Position numbers and translations under genes: made by a program
In this document: positions 52,238-61,968 of the stretch, piece after piece
How positions within the stretch are numbered: position 1 is the stretch's first letter
How the letters are laid out: every line of letters begins with the position of its first letter
The notes under the pieces: generated by a model
The model's database searches: none
Told to the model about the DNA's origin: nothing
The model's input: the letters and a program-made list of their open reading frames with translations, nothing else
From: Adiantum capillus-veneris
Lineage: Eukaryota > Streptophyta > Polypodiopsida > Polypodiales > Pteridaceae
Length of the DNA stretch: 64,000 nucleotides
Direction: 5' to 3'
Assembly (NCBI GenBank): GCA_014529385.2
Contig: CM043952.1
Span: 59,112,119-59,176,118 of the forward strand

Positions 52238-55200
52238 TCATCCAACACCCATCATCTGACGGCAATATGCAAACCGCTCTGCTGGAAGACTCTTGGTCAA
52301 AAGATCTGCAGGATTGTCATCTGTGTGCACCTTGACAAGTGTAATGCTCTTGTCATCAAGCACACTCCTGATAAAATGATACTTCACCTCTATGTGCTTT
52401 GTCTTGGCATGAAAAACAGGATTCCTTGCAAGCATAATAGCACTCTGACTATCACAGTGTAGCACAGGAACCGGTGACTTAATGCCAAGCTCTTCTACCA
52501 AACGCATGAGCCACAAAGCTTCTTTGCATGCCTCAGTGGCAGCCACATACTCAGCCTCAGTGGTAGACAAAGCAACACATTTTTGCAGTCTAGAAATCCA
52601 AGAAACTGCACCTCCTGTGAATGTAAACACATATCCAGAGGTAGACTTCCTGCAATCTGGATGTCCAGCAAAATCTGCATCTGTAAAACCATGCACAGAT
52701 GTCTCACTCTTCCCAAAACAAATGCACAAGTCTTTAGTGCCTTTCAAGTATCTCAAGATACACTTCACTGCTTCCCAATGCTTTTTGCCAGGATTGCTCA
52801 TGTACTTGCTTACCACTCCCACCGCAAATGCAATGTCCGGACGTGTAGCAACCATAGCATACATCAAACTGCCAACGGCTGATGCATAAGGAATCTTAGC
52901 CATTTCAGCCCGCATATCATCTGTGTTTGGGCAGTCATGTGCAGTCAGTTTTACATATGGAGGCAGCGGAGTACCAAGTGCCTTTCCCCCATCCATATGA
53001 AAACGATGTAGCACCTTATTAACATAATCTCGTTGAGATAGATACAGACGCCTGTTGGGTCTATCTCGAGAGATACGCATGCCCAAAATATGATTAGCAT
53101 CACCAAGATCCTTCATGTCAAAGCGATTCTTTAAGCTTTGCTGTAATGCATCCAACTCTGTGACATTTTTACCCGCAATAAGCATGTCATCAACATACAA
53201 AATCAGCAATAGAAGAGATCCATCACTTGCCGTTTTGATATACAAACAGTGATCAGAATTACTTCTTTTGTATCCTTGAGACCTCATGAATGTATCAAAC
53301 TTGTGATACCATGCACGGGGAGACTGTTTCAAACCATACAAGCTCTTCAAGAGTCTACATACTTTCTTCTCTTGCCCCTTTGACACAAAACCTTCTGGCT
53401 GCATCATATAGATCATCTCAAGCAAATCGCCATGCAAAAACGCTGTTTTGACATCCATTTGCTTTAACTCCATATCTTCAGAAGCAACCAGGCCTAAAAC
53501 AAGACGTAATGTGGCAAGCTTTACAACAGGAGAAAAAATCTCATCAAAATCCACACCATGCTTTTGCTTGTACCCTTTAGCAACCAAACGTGCCTTGTAC
53601 TTAGAAGAAGCATCAGATGTGACCTTGGTCTTGTAAACCCATTTACATGGCAGAGCCTTATGCCCTTTAGGCAAATCAACCAAGTCCCATGTATGGTTTT
53701 TCTCCAAAGACTGCATTTCCGAAACCATTGCTTTGAACCATTTCTTACTGTCTTCCTGTTGCATAGCCTCTTTATAGCAAGACGGCTCACCACAATCAGT
53801 AAGCATGACATAGTCCAAAGACGGTTCATATCTATTGGGGGGCCTTGTCACCCGAGTAGACCTACGCACCCAATGATCCATAACAGGTGGATTTTCAGCC
53901 TGTAAACCATCAAAAACAGCAGGCTGTTCAGCCGGTTGCATCGCAACAACGGGCGGTCTAGGAGCATCAACCTGTTCCCCTACCTATGGTGCATCAATGG
54001 CAACTTGTTGGGGCTGATTTTCAGCAGCTAATGGCTGATTTTCAGCACCATTTTCAGCATGTAAAGGCTGTTGAACATTGGGCCTTCTTGGCTGTCCATA
54101 TGTAACATCTTCACGAAAAACAACCCGGCGCACTTCCTCGACCTTTGTGGGCTGTTTGTGCATGCAATTCTCATTGAAGATGACATCATTGCTGCGTATG
54201 ATTTTCCGTAATGCGGGATCCCATAATCTATACCCCATTTCACCATCCTCACCATATCCTAGGAAAATGCATTTATGAGACTTTGGTTCTAGTTTGGTGC
54301 GCAGTTCACTCCGGATGTGAACATAGGCCTCACAACCAAACACTCTTAAATGTGCATATGAGGGTGGCTTGCCAGACCACACCTCCTCAGGCACCTTTCC
54401 ACCCAAAGCCTTGCTAGGTGAGCGATTAATCAAGTGAATAGCTGTTTGCACAGCTTCTGCCCAAAAACCATGAGGTAATGCAGCATGTGACAACATACTC
54501 CGAACTTTCTCTTGGATAGTCCGGTTCAACCTCTCTGCAACTCCATTCTGAGAGGGATTAAAAGGAGCCGTGAGCTCTCTTTTAATACCTTTAGTAGCAC
54601 AAAAGTCAATAAATGCTTTTGATACATACTCCCCCCCATTGTCTGAGCGCAAAGACCTAAGCTTCTTGTCAGTTTGATTCTCAACAAACGCAAGAAACTT
54701 CTTGAAAGTATCCAAAACATCGCTTTTAGCACGTATTGGATACACCTACACCTTACGTGTAGCATCATCGATAAACGAGACAAAATATTTCTTTCCCCCT
54801 AAGGACAACTGTGGCATTTCACATACATCGGAATGCACTAAGTCTAACCTGTCAGACTTCAAAGAAAGAGACCTTTTGTGCAGTGTTTGACTGTGCTTAC
54901 CATAAATACAATGCTCACAATGAGAAAAATCAGCATACCTCAAACATGGCAAATAACCACAACGAGACAGAGTTTCCATTCCTCTTTTACTCATGTGTCC
55001 CAACCGGCCATGCCACAAAGAAACACTTGGCTGCTCGGTTACGGCGACAACATGGTCACGCACACTAGATACATGCAAAGGATACAAAGTGTCCGATTTA
55101 CAACCCTTGGCTACAATCCGGGCCCCTTTACAAATTTTCCACTTGCTATCACCAAAAGTGGTGTGATAGCCTGCATCATCTAGCTGCCCTGTACTAATCA

Positions 55201-56338
55201 AACTCTTCTTGAGTTGTGGCACATGGCGCACTTTGTGCAAAACAAAAGTCATACCATCAGCAAAGGAAAACTGGACACTGCCAATACCTGCAATGTCACA
55301 TGCATAGTTATCTCCCAAATAAACAGTGCCCTGCACCTCACCTGAGTACTGTGTAAACCAATCCCTATGAGGTGTTACATGAAAGGAGGCACCTGAATCA
55401 AGAATCCAAGTATGCATGTCCACATCAGAACCCATAGCAAGGGTATGTGCATCCACAGAAGAGACATTGAGTCCATCAGTGCTGCTGTCACTGTCACAAC
55501 TACTAGCAACATTGATTTCCTCAATCAACACAGTGCTCTTCTTGGCATTTCCCTTGTCCTTTGCATCAGTTTCAGCACCCTTGTTCTTCTCTTTCTTCCA
55601 CTCATAGCATTCCCGTTTATAATGCCCTTTCTTTCCACAATGATGACACACAACATCTTTCCTACGAGATTTGCTGCGTGCCCTGTCCTTACTGTCAGAT
55701 TTCTCCCTCTGTTGAGACCTGCCTCTCAAGTGCAATGCATTAGAAGACCCACCTGTGGTGTTCTTCCTGTTCATCTCTTCCATCAAGAGAGAACTCTCTA
55801 CATCTGCATACTTAAGTGACGCACTTGAGTTACTAAGAGCTGTCCGGAATACATCCCAACTCTCGGGCAATGTGCATAGCAGAAAAGTAGCTTTGAACTC
55901 CTCATCAATCGTGAATTTCAGCTCTGTCAGTTGGCTGAAAATAGAATTGAATTCATTGAGGTGCACTGACATGTGCATGCCCTCCTTCATGCGGAGATCC
56001 ATAAGCTTCTTAAGCCAATACACTTTACTGGCAGCACTCTGCTGTGCATACAACTCGTCTAAACGCTTCCACATGCCCCATGCTGTCTGCTCATTCTCTA
56101 CATTGAAGAGTAAATTGTCAGACACCGAAAGCATGATCGTGGAGCGAGCCAACTCGTCCACTTCTTCCCATTCTTCAACCTCCATATCATCCGGTTTCAC
56201 ACCCTGTAACTTAATAGGTTTCGCCTGTTTCTTCTGCAACATCACATTATAACATTGCTTCTTCCATATAGCAAAGTTATGGGCCCCTTCAAGCTTGCGA
56301 ATGTGCAACAAATTGCCACTTTCATTGCTAGAAGCCAT
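52238..56338 (-). pseudogene. Copia-2 Gag-Pol polyprotein with two amber codons
   Basis: From ATG at 56338 one frame of 1367 codons runs to the stop at 52238, broken only by TAG at 54746-54748 (codon 531) and 53984-53986 (codon 785). The order is UBN2-type Gag (KLEGAHNFAIWKKQCYNVML), zinc knuckle CHHCGKKGHYKREC (about 228-241), protease ILDSGASFHVTP (Asp at about 313), pre-integrase LWHGRLGHMSKRG, integrase with FIDDATRK and RSDNGGEYVSKA, RT with LYVDDMLIAG (about 1046), and RNase H with DADFAGHPDCRKSTSGY. The first stop replaces the tryptophan usual after DDATRKV; the second lies in the linker before RT. With no frameshift, this copy is close to functional. An upstream in-frame TTG is a less likely start. 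Confidence 0.92.
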
Positions 56339-56879
56339 TCTGAGTGATTGCAAACACTGAAACCCTGTTTTGCCGACTTAAACACGTCCAATTGTGCGCA
56401 ATCGGGTAGAAAACAGCTTGCTGTTACAGAAAAACAGCGAGCAAATTTCACGCGAAATCACCCCAAAACGGCGTACATTCACTACCAAACCCTTACCAAA
56501 GGTTTCCACAAGGTGTATACATCATTTGCTTGCTGAAATTCCCTGTTTTAGGGCAAAAATCAGACCTGTAAACACCTGTTTTGCTGAATTTTCAGAACCT
56601 CGTTGGTGGAAACACCTGTAAGATTGACCTGTGAGACTTGCCCTAATGAAATTGCATCAAATTGACCCCGAAATTGGTCAATTTCAGCAGAAATAGGCTG
56701 CTGTTCGCCAGTTTTTGAAACCCTAATTTTGGGGAAACTGTCACCGGAGGTCGATTTTACACGGTGAGAGGATCCCTTCGCGACAGAGTTGATCGAAAAC
56801 GGTTGAATATCCTTCCCGCAGCAAGCAAGAACAGAATTCTGATCTGTGTTGCGAAAATGGCTCTCTTGGAAACCCTAAA

Positions 56880-56891
56880 GCTCTGATACCA
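56880..56891 (-). other. Copia-2 primer binding site (initiator tRNA-Met)
   Basis: TGGTATCAGAGC in minus sense, two bases after the LTR end. Confidence 0.88.
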
Positions 56892-56893
56892 TG

Positions 56894-57175
56894 TGTGGGG
56901 GAGCAGGAGAGAGAGCCCACTTGCTACTCTATGCAATGAGAGTGAAGGAGAAGAGGAGAGTGGCGCAGAAGAAGCACACGCAGAGAAGAATACGTGAGAG
57001 AGAGAGAGAACTCGTAGAAGTTTTGGGAAAAGTCACGATAGTTCCATTTTGGGCTTGACCTTTGAGTATATGAGTAAGTGACTAGGGGGCCATTCACACT
57101 TGGGCCCCCTCACTTATAAGTCTTTTAACTTATAAGTTAATAAGTACAAGGCACTTAGGCCTTTATTCCCTAACA
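56894..57175 (-). repeat. Copia-2 5' LTR
   Basis: 282 bp, TGTTAGGG to CCCCCACA in minus sense, flanked outside by CTCCG. Between its primer site and the gag ATG lies about 540 bp of leader with no gene. Confidence 0.93.
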
Positions 57176-57702
57176 CTCCGCTCCTTTGTCAACAGATGCC
57201 TCGATTTTGATACTAAAGTCACTGATGTCTCTTTGAGCTTCAGGGATACTGAGAGCTGACAGTATTCTGCTGGATGACTTTATGAAATGGAATTCCTGAT
57301 TATGATATTGATTTGTTCTTGACTTCTTGTGAGTGCAGGAACTGATAGCCGAAATGACTGCAGCATTTTGGTCTGATTGATCTCGAATAGACATGGTTGC
57401 AATAGGGGTTAGTCAATCGGACATCGTTGAGGTTCCGATTGGACCTAGATGTGATTGCTAGCTACATTGCTGATAAATCATGGTCTAAGATCCGAATGAA
57501 TGTTGAATGTCATGTGATGTCCTGTGATGTTTGGTGATGTACTGTGATGTCGTGTGATGTGACTGTCGATTTTGTACATGTGCTAGATGTGTGTTCCTAG
57601 TACGTAGGTACTAACAGTCAGTGTCTGCTAAGACGGTTTATGGCTTTTGTCGGTTTTGCAGGCGTAATCGCGGTCGATTACAATGCTTTCAAGAGGGGGG
57701 TA

Positions 57703-58281
57703 TGTCACAAAGTGACGACGTGGCGGACAGCAGAAACCCTAATTTCTGCCAGAAACCCAAATATTCCTGCAAACCCTAATTTCTGCCAAAAACCCTAATT
57801 TCCGGAAATCTCAGAGGTTGAAATTTAGATTTAAAAAAAAAAAAAAAAAGACGAGCGACGCAAATTTCGCTTTTTCTCTACTTAAATGAGAAAGAGAGAG
57901 AGAATGCTTTTGCTTTCATGTTTTGACTCTCTGTGAGAGAGAGAGAGCAATTGCTTTTGATTTGAAGCTTTTGGGGCTCTGCTTTTGGGCATCCCTTGTA
58001 ACCTTTAAATTAGTGGTGAGGGCCTCACTTCTCAGAGCATCTGGACGCAGAGTCTGAGAGTGAAACCCTAACCGCTCTCTTGTACTTTGATGATTGATTA
58101 ATATAAAAAGAAATACCGAAAGGGGTGCCAGTCTTTGGGGCCAATATCTCTAGGCACGGAACTCCGCCGGGCCAGTGCAAATCTATTGTGATCTGTGAAT
58201 TGTTTTGAAGTGGTTATTTGGTGCTGTCGCGGTTGATTCTTGATTCTTGATTCTTGACTTGGAGTGTCCAAGTCTGTTACA
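57703..58281 (+). repeat. Chromo-2 3' LTR
   Basis: 579 bp from TGTCACAAAGTGACG to GTCTGTTACA, preceded by AAGAGGGGGGTA. It has one more AAACCC(A/T)AA-type repeat than the 5' copy. Confidence 0.9.
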
Positions 58282-58286
58282 AGCAT

Positions 58287-58589
58287 GCACTGCAAGGTGG
58301 CATGGCTCTACTCTACATGCATATCTGTATGCCTAACATATGATTAAATATATCTTGCATGCATTGCTAAAGAGAACAATTTAACATTAACCATTTTTAC
58401 AAACCTGGAGGGTTTTCTCCGACCACTCTGGCCATGTCCGATAGGTCCTTTGTAGCCATGTTCAAAGCAGGCACCGGTGAGGGTCATAACCTCACCATAC
58501 ATGTGAAAATTCAGCACTGTGTATGCGCAGAAAATTGACTGTTTTTCAGCCATACCAATGCCAGAACCTTTGGGAATCATGCCCCACTG
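58287..58589 (-). other. unidentified insert in the Chromo-3 LTR, right part, with an exon-like frame
   Basis: In minus sense the frame from about 58580 reads MIPKGSGIGMAEKQSIFCAY, then TLTGACFEHGYKGPIGHGQS and GRRKPSR. It ends at AG before GTTTGT, a usable donor. It looks like real protein sequence, but I cannot name the family. It may pair with exon-like sequence at 46085-46406, since the two were adjacent before Chromo-2 inserted. Confidence 0.35.
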
Positions 58590-59043
58590 GTAGAGAACAG
58601 TTCGGGGACTGTTTAGGGTTGGAAACAGGGCAAAAACCAGTAAATATATCGATTTGAATTTACTGTTTTTGGGCAGGAATCAGAGGGTTTTTACGCTAGT
58701 GCAAGTGAGATCCAGCAGGGGAATTGATTTCGTGCAAGTTTTGGGGTTGTTATGTTGCCGAAATTTGGCCAAATCAGGTAGAATCTAGCGGGATAGAGGT
58801 AAAGGATTCCTAGGACTCTACTTTGTAATTCACCCTCTCAAAGAATAAAGAAATACCGAAAGGGGCGCCAATTTTGGGGCCTACAGGTTATCGGCGTCTG
58901 CTCGGAGCATTCTAGCTTCCGAGTCGTGTGTGTTTAAGTATTAATTCCCGTCGCAGGTTCCCTTTGCAAAGTGCTTTGTGTGTGTGTCTAAAGTAAAGAA
59001 TTTTGGGTGAAAGCCAACGCCTACCGCCCCATGGGCCGGTTTC
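58590..59043 (+). repeat. Chromo-3 LTR, 3' portion
   Basis: It contains AATAAAG plus AAATACCGAAAGGGGCGCC and ends CCGCCCCATGGGCCGGTTTCA, matching the last 450 bp of the Chromo-1 LTR in order. It is probably the separated end of the LTR that starts at 44957. Confidence 0.65.
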
Positions 59044-59290
59044 AAGGTTCCATTGCTGGGATACCAATCACTTTTTTCTCAAGAAGTGAGCTTCGATTGT
59101 TTTGGGTAAAGACACAGAGTACATGAACGTAGGATTATACTATGGCCAACAAAGGGAAGGGAATTATGGAAGAGGGTTCCTCTTGACAGGACAGACAGGA
59201 AATTCCGCATGTACGCCTTGCCAAAAAGTGGTCAAATTAGGGCTGATTTTCTGCTGCGTTTTTATGGTTTGCAAGTATGAACCAAGATGA
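59044..59290 (+). pseudogene. Chromo-3 leader and start of gag
   Basis: After GGTTTCA comes AGGTTCCATTGCTGGGAT, the counterpart of the Chromo-1 primer-site position. At 59141 an ATG begins MANKGKGIMEEGSS, similar to the Chromo-1 Gag start, and meets a TGA within 15 codons. Most of gag-pol is deleted after about 59290. 59290-59525 holds mixed sequence that includes an LTR-like GGCAAGAGCCTC phrase. Confidence 0.55.
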
Positions 59291-59525
59291 GATAGGGAGA
59301 GGTCTCATGGTGGTAGATTGGCCACTAGATCTCCTGCGGGAGTGATGTGGGTCTGCCAAGTGGCACGTTGCTTACCGATTCTCTGAGGCGATTGCTTGGA
59401 TTCTTTGACGCATTGTTAAATCATCTTGAAATTTGAGCTTACTTGGTCGTGGTTAGTACGCTATAGTGTTGCGGAATTATGCTCGTTTGCAAAGGCAAGA
59501 GCCTCTTTTACAGTTAAAAAGTTAA

Positions 59526-59813
59526 GGGACAGGTTGCAAGATGCTATGTGGTGAAGTTCAAGAACTATCCACCTATGGATGGAAAGTGGATGAAGAGCAT
59601 GAGGGGACAGGTTGCAAGATGCTATGTGGTGAAGTTCAAGAACTATCCACCTATGGATGGAAAGTGGATGAACAGTCAGAGTCACCAAATGTATTGCATC
59701 TTTACCTTGAGGCCTTTGGGTTACAGCCTACGTATGCCCCAACCCAATGTCTGCAGAGGAGGGGTAATGATAGAGCTAGCACATCAAATGTACTAATGGA
59801 TTCAGTGCAATAG
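59526..59813 (+). pseudogene. Chromo-3 chromodomain with a 26-codon tandem duplication
   Basis: A 78-bp unit beginning GGGACAGGTTGCAAGATGC is present twice (59526 and 59604), encoding CYVVKFKNYPPMDGKWM each time and kept in frame. After the second unit the frame shifts and continues ESPNVLHLYLEAFGLQPTYA, the polyprotein C-terminus seen in Chromo-1. The rest of pol is missing upstream. A 3' tail and purine tract (GAGAGGGGGGTA) lead to the LTR at 59988. Confidence 0.8.
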
Positions 59814-59987
59814 CAGTGTACAGTTTGACAAAAGTATGAAGGTCTCATTAAGTCATTTGTCCACATGTTTTGACAATCTTTCTTGCGGATACATGCGATG
59901 ATAAAAGGGTGCTTACCACACAAGATCATCTATGGCATGTATATATGGTACGCAATCGAGGACGTTTGCGATTTCGAGAGGGGGGTA

Positions 59988-61080
59988 TGTCACGAGGACG
60001 TGGCAATTGCTAACCTTACTTGTTGGTTTCTTTTCGATGATTTTTGTTTAATTTTTGGGACCCTCTTTTTGAAGTTGCAAATGGTCGGACATTGTATGGC
60101 CAATGTGAACGGTAGTTTCGCCCGCAGACGGGAAGTTGGTCGGCACTGGAATTCGTATAGTAAGAGGACGTCTAGGCTCAGTTCAAGATCATGTAGGTAC
60201 CCTCGTCGCACTTAGCAAGTTGGTGGATACTAGGAAGTGAATTCAATAAAGGCATAAAGTCAAGGTGGGATCACCAACAGAAATCCGATAGTTGGGCCAC
60301 ATTGCACTTTTGGATGGGGTTACAATGAGGATAGATGGTGAGATGACCAATGGGAGCCCAACGGAAGCATCTCCTAAAAACTAGGGGATTACTATTTTGG
60401 GTCGTGAAATGTGTTCGCGTCATTACCTCCGGTATGACTTTATTACTTTGTTGCAAAGTCAACTGATGCAGCAGTTGAGAGAGTTTTAAGCAGGAAGCCC
60501 AATGCGGGGAAATTGTATGCATGAGTGCCAAGTGGCACTTTTTGGCCAATTTACCAAGTTTGGGAGAACAAAACTCGTAACTGACTTTTTGGAGCAGTTT
60601 TTGAGGCTGATAACTTTGATTTTCAGCCATTTCTCTCCATTTTTGAGCTTCCCGTGACTTTACCTAGGTCCAATGAGCTCATTTTCAGCATTGGAAGGCA
60701 TCAGATGCATGTTTGCAGGGCTGTTTTGCTACGTTTTCAACGATACGCAGGTTTTGGCAGCCATGGAAATCTTCCCCTTTTGCATCTATTTGTTCACAGA
60801 TGCATTACAGGTCAAGGGTAGAAGAGGGTGCGCTCGATTTATGCTCGGGGGATGCTTCATTGAGAACCTGTCACAGGTTTAGAGCTACGGAGTGCTTTCT
60901 TTCCCTCTCATGTAAAATGTGGTGCTAGGAGTGATGCCCTGCACACTACACAGTGCTCTCTCTCCCCCTTACGTGCAGTTATGTGATGCCCCACAAGAGG
61001 GCTCTTCATTTGACTGAGGTACAGCTGTGTGGGTTCATGCTTTTGTGCTGAGGCAAGAGCCTCCTTGAGCGGGAACAGGG
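59988..61080 (+). repeat. Chromo-3 3' LTR, 5' portion
   Basis: It starts TGTCACGAGGACG after the polypurine tract and follows 44957-46060 closely. Similarity ends at about 61080 after GAACAGGGGG, near the point where the other copy is also broken. The second half of the LTR is not found downstream. Confidence 0.75.
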
Positions 61081-61702
61081 GGACACGCGACAACAATTCG
61101 TATGGCGAATCTACAATAGATACCGCTCTTGCGCAAGAAAAGCGACTTTTGTGCTTCGTAGTCTCGCGATCTCTTGCGTTATCTGGTGGCAGAGTCTTCT
61201 CTTGCTGACGTTGGTAACTCCTTTTTAGTGAGGGCATGTGGTGCTTTTATAGCTCCTTGGCCACGGCACGAATAGTTGCTTGCGTAGAGATCGCGGCCGT
61301 TCTTTTTTTTTTTGTGCTGCTGTTCTATCCGAAATAGGGAGAGAGAATTCATTGGCTGGTTTTGTTGCTTTATTTTCTAAGCGGCTGCCCACTTATTAAG
61401 TGGGCGGGCGGCATATTTTAAAATTGGTATGAACCTGCCCAAAAACTCAATAAAACCTTTTAAGTTTAAAACAATGCTTTTCACAACACTTTTAGGCGTC
61501 CCCGGATGCAACCACATACACGAATGCAATGCAAACATAGATTCCTCGTGGGAAAGCGTATGTTCTTCCCGGAAAACTTGTTAAAATATTCCGCTTTTTA
61601 AGAAAAGCTTCTCAGAACCCATCTTTATTCTTATGCTTGCGTCTTTACGCGTATTCCTCTTTCCAGTTCGGATTTCCTCTCGACTATGGATATCCCCTTT
61701 CC
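61081..61702. other. unidentified sequence with a perfect hairpin
   Basis: No gene is seen. 61387-61405 is a perfect hairpin with 8-bp arms, GCCCACTT and AAGTGGGC, and a three-base loop. The sequence may be another insertion into the Chromo-3 LTR or its right flank. Confidence 0.35.
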
Positions 61703-61968
61703 GATGCACCCGTCACCCACCTTGTGACGCATCAGGAATACCCATCACCTAGTCCTTTCCTACCGAACTTACGGTACAATCCCCTTCATGATGCTCTATG
61801 TCACCCATCCTATGACACATCAGAGATGTCCGTTCCCGGATGGTTGGATACTTCTTACTGATGCTCCCTGTCACCCATCCGATGTGACGCATCAGAAGTA
61901 CCTGTTCTTGGTGGCCTTACAAATATTCCCGTTCACAGTGCTCCCGTCATTACTTTGAATGACGCACT
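61703..61968. repeat. array of four bulged hairpins with compensatory changes
   Basis: Four units share outer stem, 4-5 base bulge, inner stem and loop. Unit 1 (61703-61733): GATGC, ACCC, GTCAC, 7-base loop, GTGAC, GCATC. Unit 2 (61790-61821): GATG(C), TCTA, TGTCA, loop, TGACA, CATC. Unit 3 (61860-61893): GATGC, TCCCT, GTCAC, loop, GTGAC, GCATC. Unit 4 (61937-61968): AGTGC, TCCC, GTCATT, loop, AATGAC, GCACT. Unit 4 changes both sides of the stems together. After each unit a similar (A/T)G(G/A)(A/G)A(T/G)TAC-like phrase follows. No element or gene is assigned. Confidence 0.7.

Larger units (their letters stand above)
51877..57175 (-). mobile_element. nearly intact Ty1/copia element (Copia-2)
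   Basis: A 5299-bp element with CTCCG target duplications (51872-51876, 57176-57180). LTRs of 282 bp differ at only three positions by my count. In minus sense the primer site TGGTATCAGAGC lies two bases inside the 5' LTR, and the purine tract AGGTGGGAGG lies before the 3' LTR. One reading frame covers gag to RNase H with two TAG stops. It is nested in the 3' tail of Chromo-2 and is younger than that element. Confidence 0.95.
46412..58281 (+). mobile_element. decayed chromovirus carrying a nested copia (Chromo-2)
   Basis: LTRs at 46412-46974 and 57703-58281 begin TGTCACAAAGTGA and end in CA. The target duplication AGCAT is at 46407-46411 and 58282-58286. An initiator-tRNA-Met primer site follows the 5' LTR and a polypurine tract (AAGAGGGGGG) precedes the 3' LTR. 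Gag, protease, RT, RNase H, integrase and chromodomain are recognisable but broken. Copia-2 (51877-57175) sits in the 3' tail. Without it the element would be about 6.6 kb. Confidence 0.93.

Noticed and set aside
61637-61861. A 74-codon plus-strand frame across the hairpin array
   Set aside because: The frame is not kept through units 3 and 4, and paired-base changes explain the repeats better than coding.
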